From contig JAKQFZ010000362.1 in the NCBI GenBank assembly GCA_029558215.1, forward strand, positions 1 to 13,484: DNA of 13,484 nucleotides, written 5' to 3'. The translations under genes and the position numbers were made by a program. The stretch is from Candidatus Omnitrophota bacterium (GTDB taxonomy: Bacteria; Hinthialibacterota; Hinthialibacteria; JAKQFZ01). This document shows, piece after piece, positions 1 to 6,890 of this stretch (within the stretch, counting starts at the first letter, position 1; each line of letters begins with the position of its first letter). Below the pieces are notes generated by a model. The model worked only from the letters and a program-made list of their open reading frames with translations. It did no database searches and had not been told where the DNA came from.

Positions 1-444
1 ATGACGCAGAATGCGCTAAAACTCATCGGTGCCGAGACCTTTTGCGCCCTCACCGGCCATCCAGTCTACACCGAGATGTTCACCGCACATCAGCAACGTT
101 CCCTTGACCACATCCATCTCGCGGAATGGGCGGATGCGCTGATCATTGCTCCGGCAACGGCTAACATTCTCGGCAAGATGTCCTGTGGCGTCGCGGATGA
201 TCTGCTTTCGACAACATTTCTGGCATGCTCGTGTCCGGTGGGTCTTGTGCCGGCGATGAATGACCAAATGTACGCACATTCAATCGTCCAGCGAAATGTT
301 CAGGTACTGAAGGACATTGGATGTCGTGTTCTGGAACCGGTTGAAGGACAACTTGCGAGTGGCAAGGTCGGTCGGGGGCGAATGCCGGAACCAGAAGCAG
401 TTTTTGAATGGATTGTTGAGATCATGACCCAACAAGGGAAATGA
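1..444 (+). CDS. coaC: Phosphopantothenoylcysteine decarboxylase (CoaC), 5'-truncated by window edge
   Basis: This is the C-terminal 147 residues of a flavoprotein that decarboxylates 4'-phosphopantothenoylcysteine to 4'-phosphopantetheine in cytosolic coenzyme A synthesis. Visible family motifs are the HIHLAEWAD helix start (37-45), PATAN (51-55, substrate and FMN site), GVADDLLST (63-71), PAMN (84-87) and the clamp GQLASGKVGRGRMPEP (116-131). The first codon aligns with the internal MTEAA-like segment of the family, so the true start lies before the window and about 35-45 residues are missing. The protein stops ten to twenty residues after the CoaC fold, so there is no fused CoaB synthetase domain as in E. 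coli Dfp/CoaBC. Ser120 stands where E. coli has the clamp cysteine (Cys158). The next gene starts 27 nt downstream on the same strand, suggesting co-transcription. Confidence 0.9.
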   Translation: MTQNALKLIGAETFCALTGHPVYTEMFTAHQQRSLDHIHLAEWADALIIAPATANILGKMSCGVADDLLSTTFLACSCPVGLVPAMNDQMYAHSIVQRNVQVLKDIGCRVLEPVEGQLASGKVGRGRMPEPEAVFEWIVEIMTQQGK

Positions 445-471
445 ACAATACTTCATTTTGAAGAGGGTGCG

Positions 472-3400
472 ATGCTGTTTCTGTGGTACATCATCATCTC
501 GCTTATCGGTTTGATTGCTTTCCCGCTGGCTTACGTGACTTGCGTCGGATTCAAAGATCGTGGATGGGGAATTTCCAGGGCGCTGGGGCTTCTGTTGGTT
601 GTCTATCCAACGTGGATCTGGGCGCAGATGCACTTCATTCCGTTCAGCCGATTCTCCACGGTTCTCTCCGTTTTGGCGATTCTCGCACTGTCCATATTTG
701 TGGCATGGAACAGGAAGCAGGATTTGCTTTCTTTTTTCCGGAACAACTGGCGGACTGTGGCTGCAACCGAGCTGGTCTTTCTCTGTGCCTTCATCTTTAT
801 GGCACTGGTTCGCATGAGAAATCCCGAGATTGCCAGCCGGTGGCAGGGGTACGGTTCCGAGAAGCTGATGGACATGAACTTTGTCAACAGCATTCTTCGA
901 AGCCGTTGGTTCCCACCGATGGACAATTGGTTCTCGGGACACTCAATTAACTACTATTACCACGGCTACTACCTGACAGCGTTCCTGACACTACTGACCA
1001 ACCATCCATCCGAATACACGTACAATCTGATGGTCGTGCTTCTGTTCGCCCTTGCATTTGTCGGTTGTTATTGCGTGGGCAGGAATCTGACGGGCAAGCC
1101 TCTGTGCGGAATCCTCTGCGCGCTAGTGGTGCTTGTAATGGGCAATCTGCAAGGCGCTGTCCTGGTCTGGAAAGACATGCCTGACGCAAAATGGCCTGCC
1201 CGAATGGCTTCGGTCTGGCAGTACGGAAAGCGGGGGTTCATCCCCTCAGACGTCTGGGCTTGTTCACGAGTCATTGATCTGCCCAATGATCGAACCATCA
1301 ACGAGTTCCCCTATTTCAGTTTCTTGTGGGGCGATCTGCACGGTCACCTTGTAAGCCTTCCTTTCTGTGTGCTTCTCGTGGCTCTGTTGGCAAATGCGCA
1401 GTGGCTTGGTGCGGGCAATTCAGCTCACAGCCCTCCTGGACAGCGAAGCAGCTGGTGGATTGCGCTCATGATCGCGATTGTTCTGGGCGGCGTCGCTGCG
1501 ATCAGCAGTTGGGATTTGCCCACTTATTCCCTTCTGACGTTGGGCGCTGGGTTCGCTTTTGTCGGTCGCGCCCGAGTTGGAGCCTGGTTGAGGGAATGGG
1601 GGCTTCGGTTGTTCGCGGTGGCGGGTGGCATCATCTTCTACCTGCCTTTTTACTTGCATTTCGTCGCGCCTTCAAAAGGGATGAACCGAGTTACCCAGAA
1701 ATCCACGCTGGACAAGATTCTGATCATTTTTGGGCTTCATTTGTTCCTCGTCGTGACCTATCTGATTCTGCGTCTTGTCCGGAATGCCTCGGAAAGCGAT
1801 CGCGAGAGGATTCGAACCTTGGGCTTGGTGCTGGGGATCACTCTGCTTGTGATGCTTATCGTCATCGCAGTCGGCTACCAGATAACATCCCAGTGGGTGG
1901 TTGGACCTTTGGGAGCAGTATTGGTCTTCGTACTGATGCTCTATGGGCTGACATTCCTGAATCCCGAAACACGAAAGGAACGTTTTGCGCTGCTTCTCGT
2001 TGCCCTTTCAGTTTGCATCATCATCGGATGTGAATTTGTGGCGATGAAGGATTTTTATGGCGATGCGAGTGCCCGGATGAACACAGTGTTCAAGTTCCAT
2101 TTCCAGGCTTGGCTGTTCCTGGCAATCGCCGGAGCCATGGGACTGGGAGAGATTGTGGAGCGACTGAAGGGAAACTGGGGCTGGAAGGCAACAGGAGCCG
2201 TTTGGTTGGTCGCACTTGTTCTGTTGCTTCAGGCATGCAGCGTGTTCACCTGGCGAGCAACGATGGCCAAGACCAACAACTGGAAGGCCAAACCAACACT
2301 CGATGGGCTTCGATACCTGAAGGAAACATCATCCGGAGACTACGCCGCCATCATGTGGCTCAGAGAACAGACAAAGGATCTGCGGGGTTCGGACGCCCCA
2401 TTGGTGCTCGAGGCAACCAAGGATCCCTACTCGGACTTCTCCAGATTCTCGACGTTCACCGGACTTCCAAGTCTCGTCGGTTGGGCAAACCATGAGGGTA
2501 TCTGGCATCGCAATAATACAGGAAAGAACCCACACAGCCGCCCTGCCATCGTCAAGGACATCTACAGCAATGTCAATTTCGGTGCGGCGCGAAAAGTCCT
2601 CGAACAATACAACGTCAAATACGTCATTGTCGGTTCACTGGAGCAACAGGAGTTCGACAGCACCGAACTCGGCAAGTTCCCAAAGTATATGCACACGGTT
2701 TTTGAACAGGGGACAACGGCAATCTACTCCGGATACCTGGAGCCGGAACGCTCGGACTATCCCGATGAGGAACAGCCCATTGACAAGAGAAAGGCGGCCA
2801 AGAGGCTCGATTTGGTGAAGATTGTCGGAAGCAAAGGTGGTGACCCTGGTCAATTCCAGGAAGTGCGTGGGATTGCCGCGGCACCAGATGGAAGTCTCTA
2901 CACGGTGGACAAGGCATTGCATCGTGTTCAGAAGTTTGATGCCAACGGCAACTACGTCAAGGAATGGGGCACACAAGGGGGCGACCCGAGCCAGTTCAAC
3001 GCTCCACATGGAATCGCAGTAGATGCCGATGGCAACGTCTATGTTGCCGATACATGGAATCACCGCATCCAGAAATTCGATGCCGAAGGTCACTTCCTGG
3101 TTTCATGGTCGGGAGAGTTCTGGGGACCGCGGGATCTGGCGATTGCCCAGGATGGAACAGTCTTTGTGGCAGATACCGGCAACAAGTTGATCAAAACCTT
3201 TACCAAAGACGGGACACCACTGAAACGCTGGGGGGGCGATGGCAATGACAGAGGCAAGATGGTGGAACCGGTTGGCATCGCAGTTCATGATGACAAAGTC
3301 TACGTCTGCGACGTAGGCAACAGAAGAATACAGGCCTTCACCTTCGACGGGGAGTTTGTCACTATGTGGCCGGTCGTCAGTGGTTGGCGCGAGTTCTTCA

Positions 3401-3642
3401 CCGAACCCTATCTCGCCATTGACTTGCAGGGCCACTTGGTCGTCTCCGACTCCAAGTACAACCGTCTTCATTGTTACAGCCTGACCGGAGAGTTTGTTGA
3501 TTTCTACGGAATGAGGGGAACGGGAAACTCAGAGTTCGATCTACCGATGGGTGTAGCATTCACCCCCGACGGACATCTCGCAGTCGGTGATGTGAATAAC
3601 GGGCGGGTGCAAATACTTGCTTTGCCCCAGGGGTCTCAGTGA
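472..3642 (+). CDS. YYY-family (DUF2298) polytopic membrane protein fused to a C-terminal NHL beta-propeller
   Basis: This is a 1056-residue protein. Residues 1 to about 620 are strongly hydrophobic, with a dozen or more membrane helices. The first large loop carries the family signature: Asp134 (LMDMNF), PPMD with Asp151, then NYYYHGYY with Tyr161-163. These match the Chlor_Arch_YYY/DUF2298 family, which resembles GT-C glycosyltransferases with an acidic residue in the first external loop. Residues about 630-780 form a soluble domain with GWANHEGIWHR, typical of the family. From about 783 to 1053 there are roughly six NHL blades, recognisable by repeats such as PHGIAVDADGNVYVADTWN and NHRIQKFD. 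The start ATG is preceded at 5 nt by GAGG (463-466). By inference it is a membrane glycosyltransferase-like enzyme using a lipid-linked sugar, with the propeller on the outer face. The substrate is unknown. Confidence 0.85.
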   Translation: MLFLWYIIISLIGLIAFPLAYVTCVGFKDRGWGISRALGLLLVVYPTWIWAQMHFIPFSRFSTVLSVLAILALSIFVAWNRKQDLLSFFRNNWRTVAATELVFLCAFIFMALVRMRNPEIASRWQGYGSEKLMDMNFVNSILRSRWFPPMDNWFSGHSINYYYHGYYLTAFLTLLTNHPSEYTYNLMVVLLFALAFVGCYCVGRNLTGKPLCGILCALVVLVMGNLQGAVLVWKDMPDAKWPARMASVWQYGKRGFIPSDVWACSRVIDLPNDRTINEFPYFSFLWGDLHGHLVSLPFCVLLVALLANAQWLGAGNSAHSPPGQRSSWWIALMIAIVLGGVAAISSWDLPTYSLLTLGAGFAFVGRARVGAWLREWGLRLFAVAGGIIFYLPFYLHFVAPSKGMNRVTQKSTLDKILIIFGLHLFLVVTYLILRLVRNASESDRERIRTLGLVLGITLLVMLIVIAVGYQITSQWVVGPLGAVLVFVLMLYGLTFLNPETRKERFALLLVALSVCIIIGCEFVAMKDFYGDASARMNTVFKFHFQAWLFLAIAGAMGLGEIVERLKGNWGWKATGAVWLVALVLLLQACSVFTWRATMAKTNNWKAKPTLDGLRYLKETSSGDYAAIMWLREQTKDLRGSDAPLVLEATKDPYSDFSRFSTFTGLPSLVGWANHEGIWHRNNTGKNPHSRPAIVKDIYSNVNFGAARKVLEQYNVKYVIVGSLEQQEFDSTELGKFPKYMHTVFEQGTTAIYSGYLEPERSDYPDEEQPIDKRKAAKRLDLVKIVGSKGGDPGQFQEVRGIAAAPDGSLYTVDKALHRVQKFDANGNYVKEWGTQGGDPSQFNAPHGIAVDADGNVYVADTWNHRIQKFDAEGHFLVSWSGEFWGPRDLAIAQDGTVFVADTGNKLIKTFTKDGTPLKRWGGDGNDRGKMVEPVGIAVHDDKVYVCDVGNRRIQAFTFDGEFVTMWPVVSGWREFFTEPYLAIDLQGHLVVSDSKYNRLHCYSLTGEFVDFYGMRGTGNSEFDLPMGVAFTPDGHLAVGDVNNGRVQILALPQGSQ

Positions 3643-3650
3643 GCACAGCG

Positions 3651-3677
3651 CAGAGGTCAGAGGCGACCCTGTTTTTT
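3651..3677 (+). terminator. Rho-independent terminator after the DUF2298-NHL gene
   Basis: The stem is CAG-(A bulge)-GGTC pairing with GACC-CTG, seven base pairs around a six-base loop (3659-3664). Six T residues follow immediately (3672-3677), then GTT. It starts 9 nt after the stop codon, as expected for the end of the coaC/DUF2298 transcript. Confidence 0.7.
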
Positions 3678-3777
3678 GTTCTGCGGGATCACCAATCTTG
3701 CCTGAAGCAGATGCATCTTACAAGACAGTGCTCTTTTCGTTCGGTAGTTCCAACTCTCTGAGCAGGACATCTCTTCC

Positions 3778-3800
3778 CGCTCCGCTCTTTTCGCGGAGTG
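3778..3800. terminator. Hairpin between convergent genes, weak terminator candidate
   Basis: CGCTCCGC (3778-3785) pairs with GCGGAGTG (3793-3800), eight base pairs with one G-T pair, around a 7-base loop. It lies 12 nt past the stop of the minus-strand DUF6159-like gene, so it could help end that transcript. Neither strand has a T run after the stem, so intrinsic termination is doubtful. Confidence 0.3.
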
Positions 3801-3811
3801 CCCCTGCACGA

Positions 3812-4738
3812 TCAGTCTTTCTGCTTTCGTGCTGCCTTGACCTTCCAGGCCATCTCCATCTGCTCCGGCAGGAAAGGATCGGGCGTGACGCCTTCGGTGG
3901 CGTAGATGAACAATGCGCCCTTATAGACCTGACTCGCGACGTTGGTAAGAAACGCGAACACCATGATTCCCACCAACCACAAGACGGCGACTACGGCGAT
4001 TATCCAAAAGTTGCTCAAAACTGCACTGACAATCGCACCGCCGATCAGGAGGAATATGGAGATGAGCAGAACGAGCACTGTGCCGAATTGGATCCCAAGG
4101 TAACCGATGAGCGATTCCCCCCAAGTCCTCTTCAGCGTCGCTGCCGAGTTTCGTAGAAACAGGATGGGGCTGGAATGCTCTTCTTCCCGAACGATCGCCG
4201 GCACGACGAAAACGCATGCCACACTCCAGGCGATTCCGATGAACCTCAACACAAGTCTTCCGATAAAGCCGACCCGCTCTTCCAACATCTTGATGATAAG
4301 ACCTATCGTACCGGCGAACAAAGACCAGAGAAAGATGGCCTTGAGCCTCGTCGTGGCGAACTTGAGTCCCCCCATAATGGATACCGAACGGCCGTTCAGC
4401 GAGTTCAGAATCTCGTTGAAGAATGCGACATTGGAAAAGGTCGCAAGGAATACGGAGACGAAGTAGATGACTATGACCACAAGATAGCCTATTGGGTTGA
4501 AGTGCAACTCCTCTCCGTCATCGCTGGCCGTGAGAAAGTAACTCCCGAGCGTCTTCCAGTGGCCTGCATCGGTGATCCCATGACCCGTATTCCAGAATAC
4601 CAGGGGCGTCAGGAAGAAAAGCATGATGACGCAGACCATGAGCGACGTGGCGATTGGGAAAAGAAGCAACTTCGGATTTCGCCGTATCACCGACACTGAA
4701 CTCTTGAACAGCAACCAACTTCTCTGAAACCTACTCAT
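3812..4738 (-). CDS. DUF6159-like integral membrane protein
   Basis: This is a 308-residue protein with an N-terminal cytosolic amphipathic segment (RSWLLFKSSVSVIRRNPKLL) followed by about six hydrophobic segments: residues about 25-50, 85-110, 135-155, 165-185, 215-240 and 242-268. The opening pattern of a Trp-containing helix, then R-x-N/D-x-x-L-L-x-F-P, is what I associate with the DUF6159 family of unknown function. The C-terminus (about 269-308) is soluble, charged and Lys-rich. There is no catalytic motif, ATP-binding motif or signal peptide. Its start codon lies inside the end of the upstream GntR gene (ATGAGTAG, 8 nt shared), so translation is almost certainly coupled. By inference from the pairing it may act in envelope or stress homeostasis. 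The substrate or partner is unknown. Confidence 0.75.
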   Translation of the reverse strand: MSRFQRSWLLFKSSVSVIRRNPKLLLFPIATSLMVCVIMLFFLTPLVFWNTGHGITDAGHWKTLGSYFLTASDDGEELHFNPIGYLVVIVIYFVSVFLATFSNVAFFNEILNSLNGRSVSIMGGLKFATTRLKAIFLWSLFAGTIGLIIKMLEERVGFIGRLVLRFIGIAWSVACVFVVPAIVREEEHSSPILFLRNSAATLKRTWGESLIGYLGIQFGTVLVLLISIFLLIGGAIVSAVLSNFWIIAVVAVLWLVGIMVFAFLTNVASQVYKGALFIYATEGVTPDPFLPEQMEMAWKVKAARKQKD

Positions 4739-5129
4739 CTTCGTGAATCCTTTCCGCTATATGCTCCAGAATATCCGCTTCCGTAATACCGTATGCTTTT
4801 GCTTCCGCGATGACTCGTCCGAACAGTTCGTCGAGCTTCACCCTCTTTTGCTGTGTCGTTTTGGAAACCGGGTGCTCCGGCTGTGCTGAGACATAAGAGC
4901 CATCGCCCCGACGCCCAGCGATGATCCCCTTTATATCCAGTTCTCGGTAGGCCTTTGCAACTGTATTCGGGTTGACGTTCAGTTGCTCGGCTAGCTCCTT
5001 GATCGTCGGCAGCCTGTCTCCTTCGCGAAGCGAACCTCGTCCGATCTCAAGAAAGAGATAGTTTACGATCTGCTTGTACACCGGAATCCCGGTGGAGAAG
5101 TCTACGCGCCAGTCTGTGAATGCAGTCAT
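4731..5129 (-). CDS. GntR-family transcriptional regulator, YtrA subfamily
   Basis: This is a 132-residue DNA-binding regulator. The N-terminal winged helix is clear: PVYKQIVNYL (16-25), LREGDRLPTIKELAEQLNVN (34-53) and NPNTVAKAYRELDIKGII (53-70), ending in the wing at GDGSYV (75-80). After it come only about 50 residues of helix (QQKRVKLDELFGRVIAEAKA and onward). This short tail defines the YtrA type, which has no large effector-binding domain. I placed the start at ATG 5129 because AAGGAA lies 5 nt upstream (5135-5140) and the family consensus begins just after. A longer in-frame TTG start at 5186 would fall inside the TTGACA promoter box. Members usually repress their own operon, which often encodes an ABC transporter. 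Here the only partner is the DUF6159-like gene. Confidence 0.9.
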   Translation of the reverse strand: MTAFTDWRVDFSTGIPVYKQIVNYLFLEIGRGSLREGDRLPTIKELAEQLNVNPNTVAKAYRELDIKGIIAGRRGDGSYVSAQPEHPVSKTTQQKRVKLDELFGRVIAEAKAYGITEADILEHIAERIHEDE

Positions 5130-5147
5130 TGAGATTCCTTCATAAAA

Positions 5148-5160
5148 TACTAATATAGTA
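5148..5160. promoter_or_regulatory. Perfect palindrome, probable operator of the GntR regulator
   Basis: TACTA-ATA-TAGTA is a perfect inverted repeat with a three-base centre, 19 nt upstream of the GntR start codon. It overlaps the predicted -10 region, so a bound dimer would block RNA polymerase. Autorepression is inferred from this position and from the habit of YtrA-type regulators. Confidence 0.5.
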
Positions 5161-5186
5161 GTAAAATAGAATAATTTCCTTGTCAA
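5158..5186 (-). promoter_or_regulatory. Promoter of the GntR-DUF6159 operon
   Basis: On the minus strand there is a perfect TTGACA -35 box (5186 down to 5181). After a 17-base A/T-rich spacer comes a weak -10 box, TACTAC (5163-5158). A TACTAT box at a 20-base spacing is the alternative. A weak -10 box overlapped by a palindrome suits a regulated promoter. Confidence 0.5.
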
Positions 5187-5437
5187 GCGAAATTCTTCAT
5201 TCCAGAAAAAAACACCCTAATGCAACACCAACACCCTTTCTCTATTCAGAAACAATAGAACTCTTCTCCACGCTCCACAGCAGGTTTGTCATTGTGGGCC
5301 AACAATCGGATTCCCCTGGAAGGCAAGTTCCTCCAGAGAGGGGACACAAATGCTTCGCATCCTGCAGAGCAACTTCATTGATTGTCTCACCCCCGAGTGA
5401 TAGCATCAGTCAAAATGATTCAGGAGAAGCGTATCCC
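5187..5437. other. Intergenic region between divergent GntR and sialidase-like genes
   Basis: With the GntR leader, 308 bases here hold no gene. The reading frame of the sialidase-like gene stays open back to 5180, but the translated stretch looks non-coding: no signal peptide and no domain-like pattern. A possible sigma70-type promoter on the plus strand is TTGATT (5378-5383), a 17-base spacer, then TAGCAT (5401-5406). A ribosome site AGGAG lies at 5422-5426. A modest inverted repeat, CTGGA with TCCAG, lies around 5318-5336. Confidence 0.4.
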
Positions 5438-6766
5438 ATGAACTCTAAAGATCCACAAATCCAGTCGCTCAGACAACGAGAGGCCTATCGAAGCCAGCCT
5501 GACTACGTTACATTCATTCCCGAATACACCTCAGAAGGCATCCCCGAGTCCGGCAACGAGCACTTTCTGGTTTTCGAGAGTGCCAAAGGCGCTTTGATGG
5601 CGGTCTGGACGAGCCGAAACGAGCCAATGCCCAACATCCCACCAGGAGAAGGTCCCAACAATCACATTCTCTTCTCCAAGTCTCTCGACGGCGGAGTCAC
5701 TTGGGAGACCCCGAAGCATCTCGCAGGCCCTCGCCCCCATGAATATCATTCACTCATCGCCAATTGGGCTTTCCCTATGGTCTCCCAAACGGGACGAATC
5801 TACGTGCTCTGGAATCAGAGTCGAGGCATTGGCGGAAGCATCTATATGCACACAGGGGGCATGGCAGGGCGCTACAGTGACGATGAAGGCATAACGTGGT
5901 CTGAGATACAGGATATCCCCTTTCCCAATGGGCCTCTTGATGATCCCCAGGGCAAGATTCCTCCGGAATGGATCGTCTGGCAGATTCCGACGCGGGACTT
6001 GAAAGACCGTTTCTATGTTGGGTTTTCGCATTGGGTCAACAAGACAGCGGGCTACAAACACCCGCCGGGAAGGCTGGGTTGGACTTGGCTTGAGTCCGTC
6101 GTCGAGTTTATGCGATTCGAGAACATTGACAACGATCCTGAACCAAAAGACATACAGGTTGTCTTCCGCTCATACGGTGATGAGGCGCTTCGGGTTCCTC
6201 ATTGGCGGGATCCATTGGTCAGTGTGGCACAGGAACCAAGCCTGGTTCGACTGCCTGACCAGCGCCTTTTCTGCACGATGCGAACCAATACCGGGTACAT
6301 TTGGTACAGCCTTTCCGAAGACGATGGGGAGCACTGGTGCATGCCAAGGCCGCTCCTGGACAAGGATTTTGGCAGACCGCTACTTCAGCCGGTCGGCTGT
6401 TGTCCCATCTACGACATATCAGCGGGCAGATATTTGCTTCTCTACCACAACAACCGCGGGAATATCACTCCTCTTCCAGAAGAACCCGAAGAGACTGCTT
6501 GTCCAAGAAACCCAGCCTACTTCGCCTTGGGAGAGTTCCGACCAAAAGCCCATCAGCCGATCTGGTTCAGCAAACCCAAAGTTTTCATCAATATCAGAAC
6601 TGAGGGAGTGGACGGGAAACCCAACCCGACACAGTCCATTGCCTGTTACACCAGTTTCACCAATGTTCAGGGAAACAGGGTTCTCTGGTACCCGGATCGC
6701 AAGTATTTTCTGCTCGGCAAGCGGGTCCGAGATGAATTCCTGGCCGACATGCAGGTTCCAGACTGA
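5438..6766 (+). CDS. BNR-repeat sialidase-like protein (six-bladed propeller)
   Basis: This is a 442-residue protein with Asp-box repeats of the sialidase/neuraminidase fold: SKSLDGGVTW (about 80-89), YSDDEGITW (146-154) and the degenerate SEDDGEHW (293-300). The segment QEPSLVRLPDQRLFCTMRTN resembles the sialidase strand that starts with E-P and ends with an Arg. The start at ATG 5438 is chosen because AGGAG lies 11 nt upstream and similarity-like sequence begins only after it. No signal peptide or membrane helix is visible, so it appears cytosolic. Known relatives cleave terminal sialic acid or similar sugars from glycans, but many BNR proteins of this kind have no proven activity. I could not place the full arginine triad or the Tyr/Glu pair, so the substrate is open. 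It is transcribed away from the GntR gene. Confidence 0.7.
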   Translation: MNSKDPQIQSLRQREAYRSQPDYVTFIPEYTSEGIPESGNEHFLVFESAKGALMAVWTSRNEPMPNIPPGEGPNNHILFSKSLDGGVTWETPKHLAGPRPHEYHSLIANWAFPMVSQTGRIYVLWNQSRGIGGSIYMHTGGMAGRYSDDEGITWSEIQDIPFPNGPLDDPQGKIPPEWIVWQIPTRDLKDRFYVGFSHWVNKTAGYKHPPGRLGWTWLESVVEFMRFENIDNDPEPKDIQVVFRSYGDEALRVPHWRDPLVSVAQEPSLVRLPDQRLFCTMRTNTGYIWYSLSEDDGEHWCMPRPLLDKDFGRPLLQPVGCCPIYDISAGRYLLLYHNNRGNITPLPEEPEETACPRNPAYFALGEFRPKAHQPIWFSKPKVFINIRTEGVDGKPNPTQSIACYTSFTNVQGNRVLWYPDRKYFLLGKRVRDEFLADMQVPD

Positions 6767-6772
6767 AAAACC

Positions 6773-6807
6773 TTGACAGCTGTGAACGATTTCACCAATA
6801 TATATTG
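6773..6807 (+). promoter_or_regulatory. Promoter candidate with a 12-bp perfect palindrome
   Basis: A perfect TTGACA (6773-6778) lies 7 nt after the sialidase-like stop codon. Seventeen to nineteen bases on is an A/T-rich -10 region inside the perfect palindrome CAATATATATTG (6796-6807). The palindrome could be an operator, or merely an A/T-rich -10. It would serve the small membrane protein downstream. Confidence 0.4.
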
Positions 6808-6890
6808 AGACGTGGTTGATATAGCGTGCGAGTAATCGTACGTAGAAAGGACGATTCTAAGTTTCAGTTCCTATGGGAACAAGAGATAGG

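Noticed and set aside
280..942. 220-residue minus-strand open frame across the end of coaC and the start of the DUF2298 gene
   Set aside because: It is antisense to two clear genes and low in hydrophobic core pattern, with many His, Pro and Gln. No family signature or ribosome site is seen.
1326..2033. 235-residue plus-strand frame inside the DUF2298 gene
   Set aside because: It lies wholly inside a membrane-protein gene in another frame. Its Trp-, Arg- and Ser-rich composition is typical of a shifted reading of hydrophobic codons.
3710..3811. Alternative-frame extension of the DUF6159-like protein by about 33 residues, ending NEKSTVL
   Set aside because: It would need a frameshift just before the normal stop, and no slippery run is present there. 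The annotated Lys-rich C-terminus is a plausible natural end.
5180..5437. N-terminal extension of the sialidase-like protein back to 5180
   Set aside because: The extra 86 residues show no signal peptide or domain. An AGGAG site supports the ATG at 5438, and the extension would overlap the GntR promoter.
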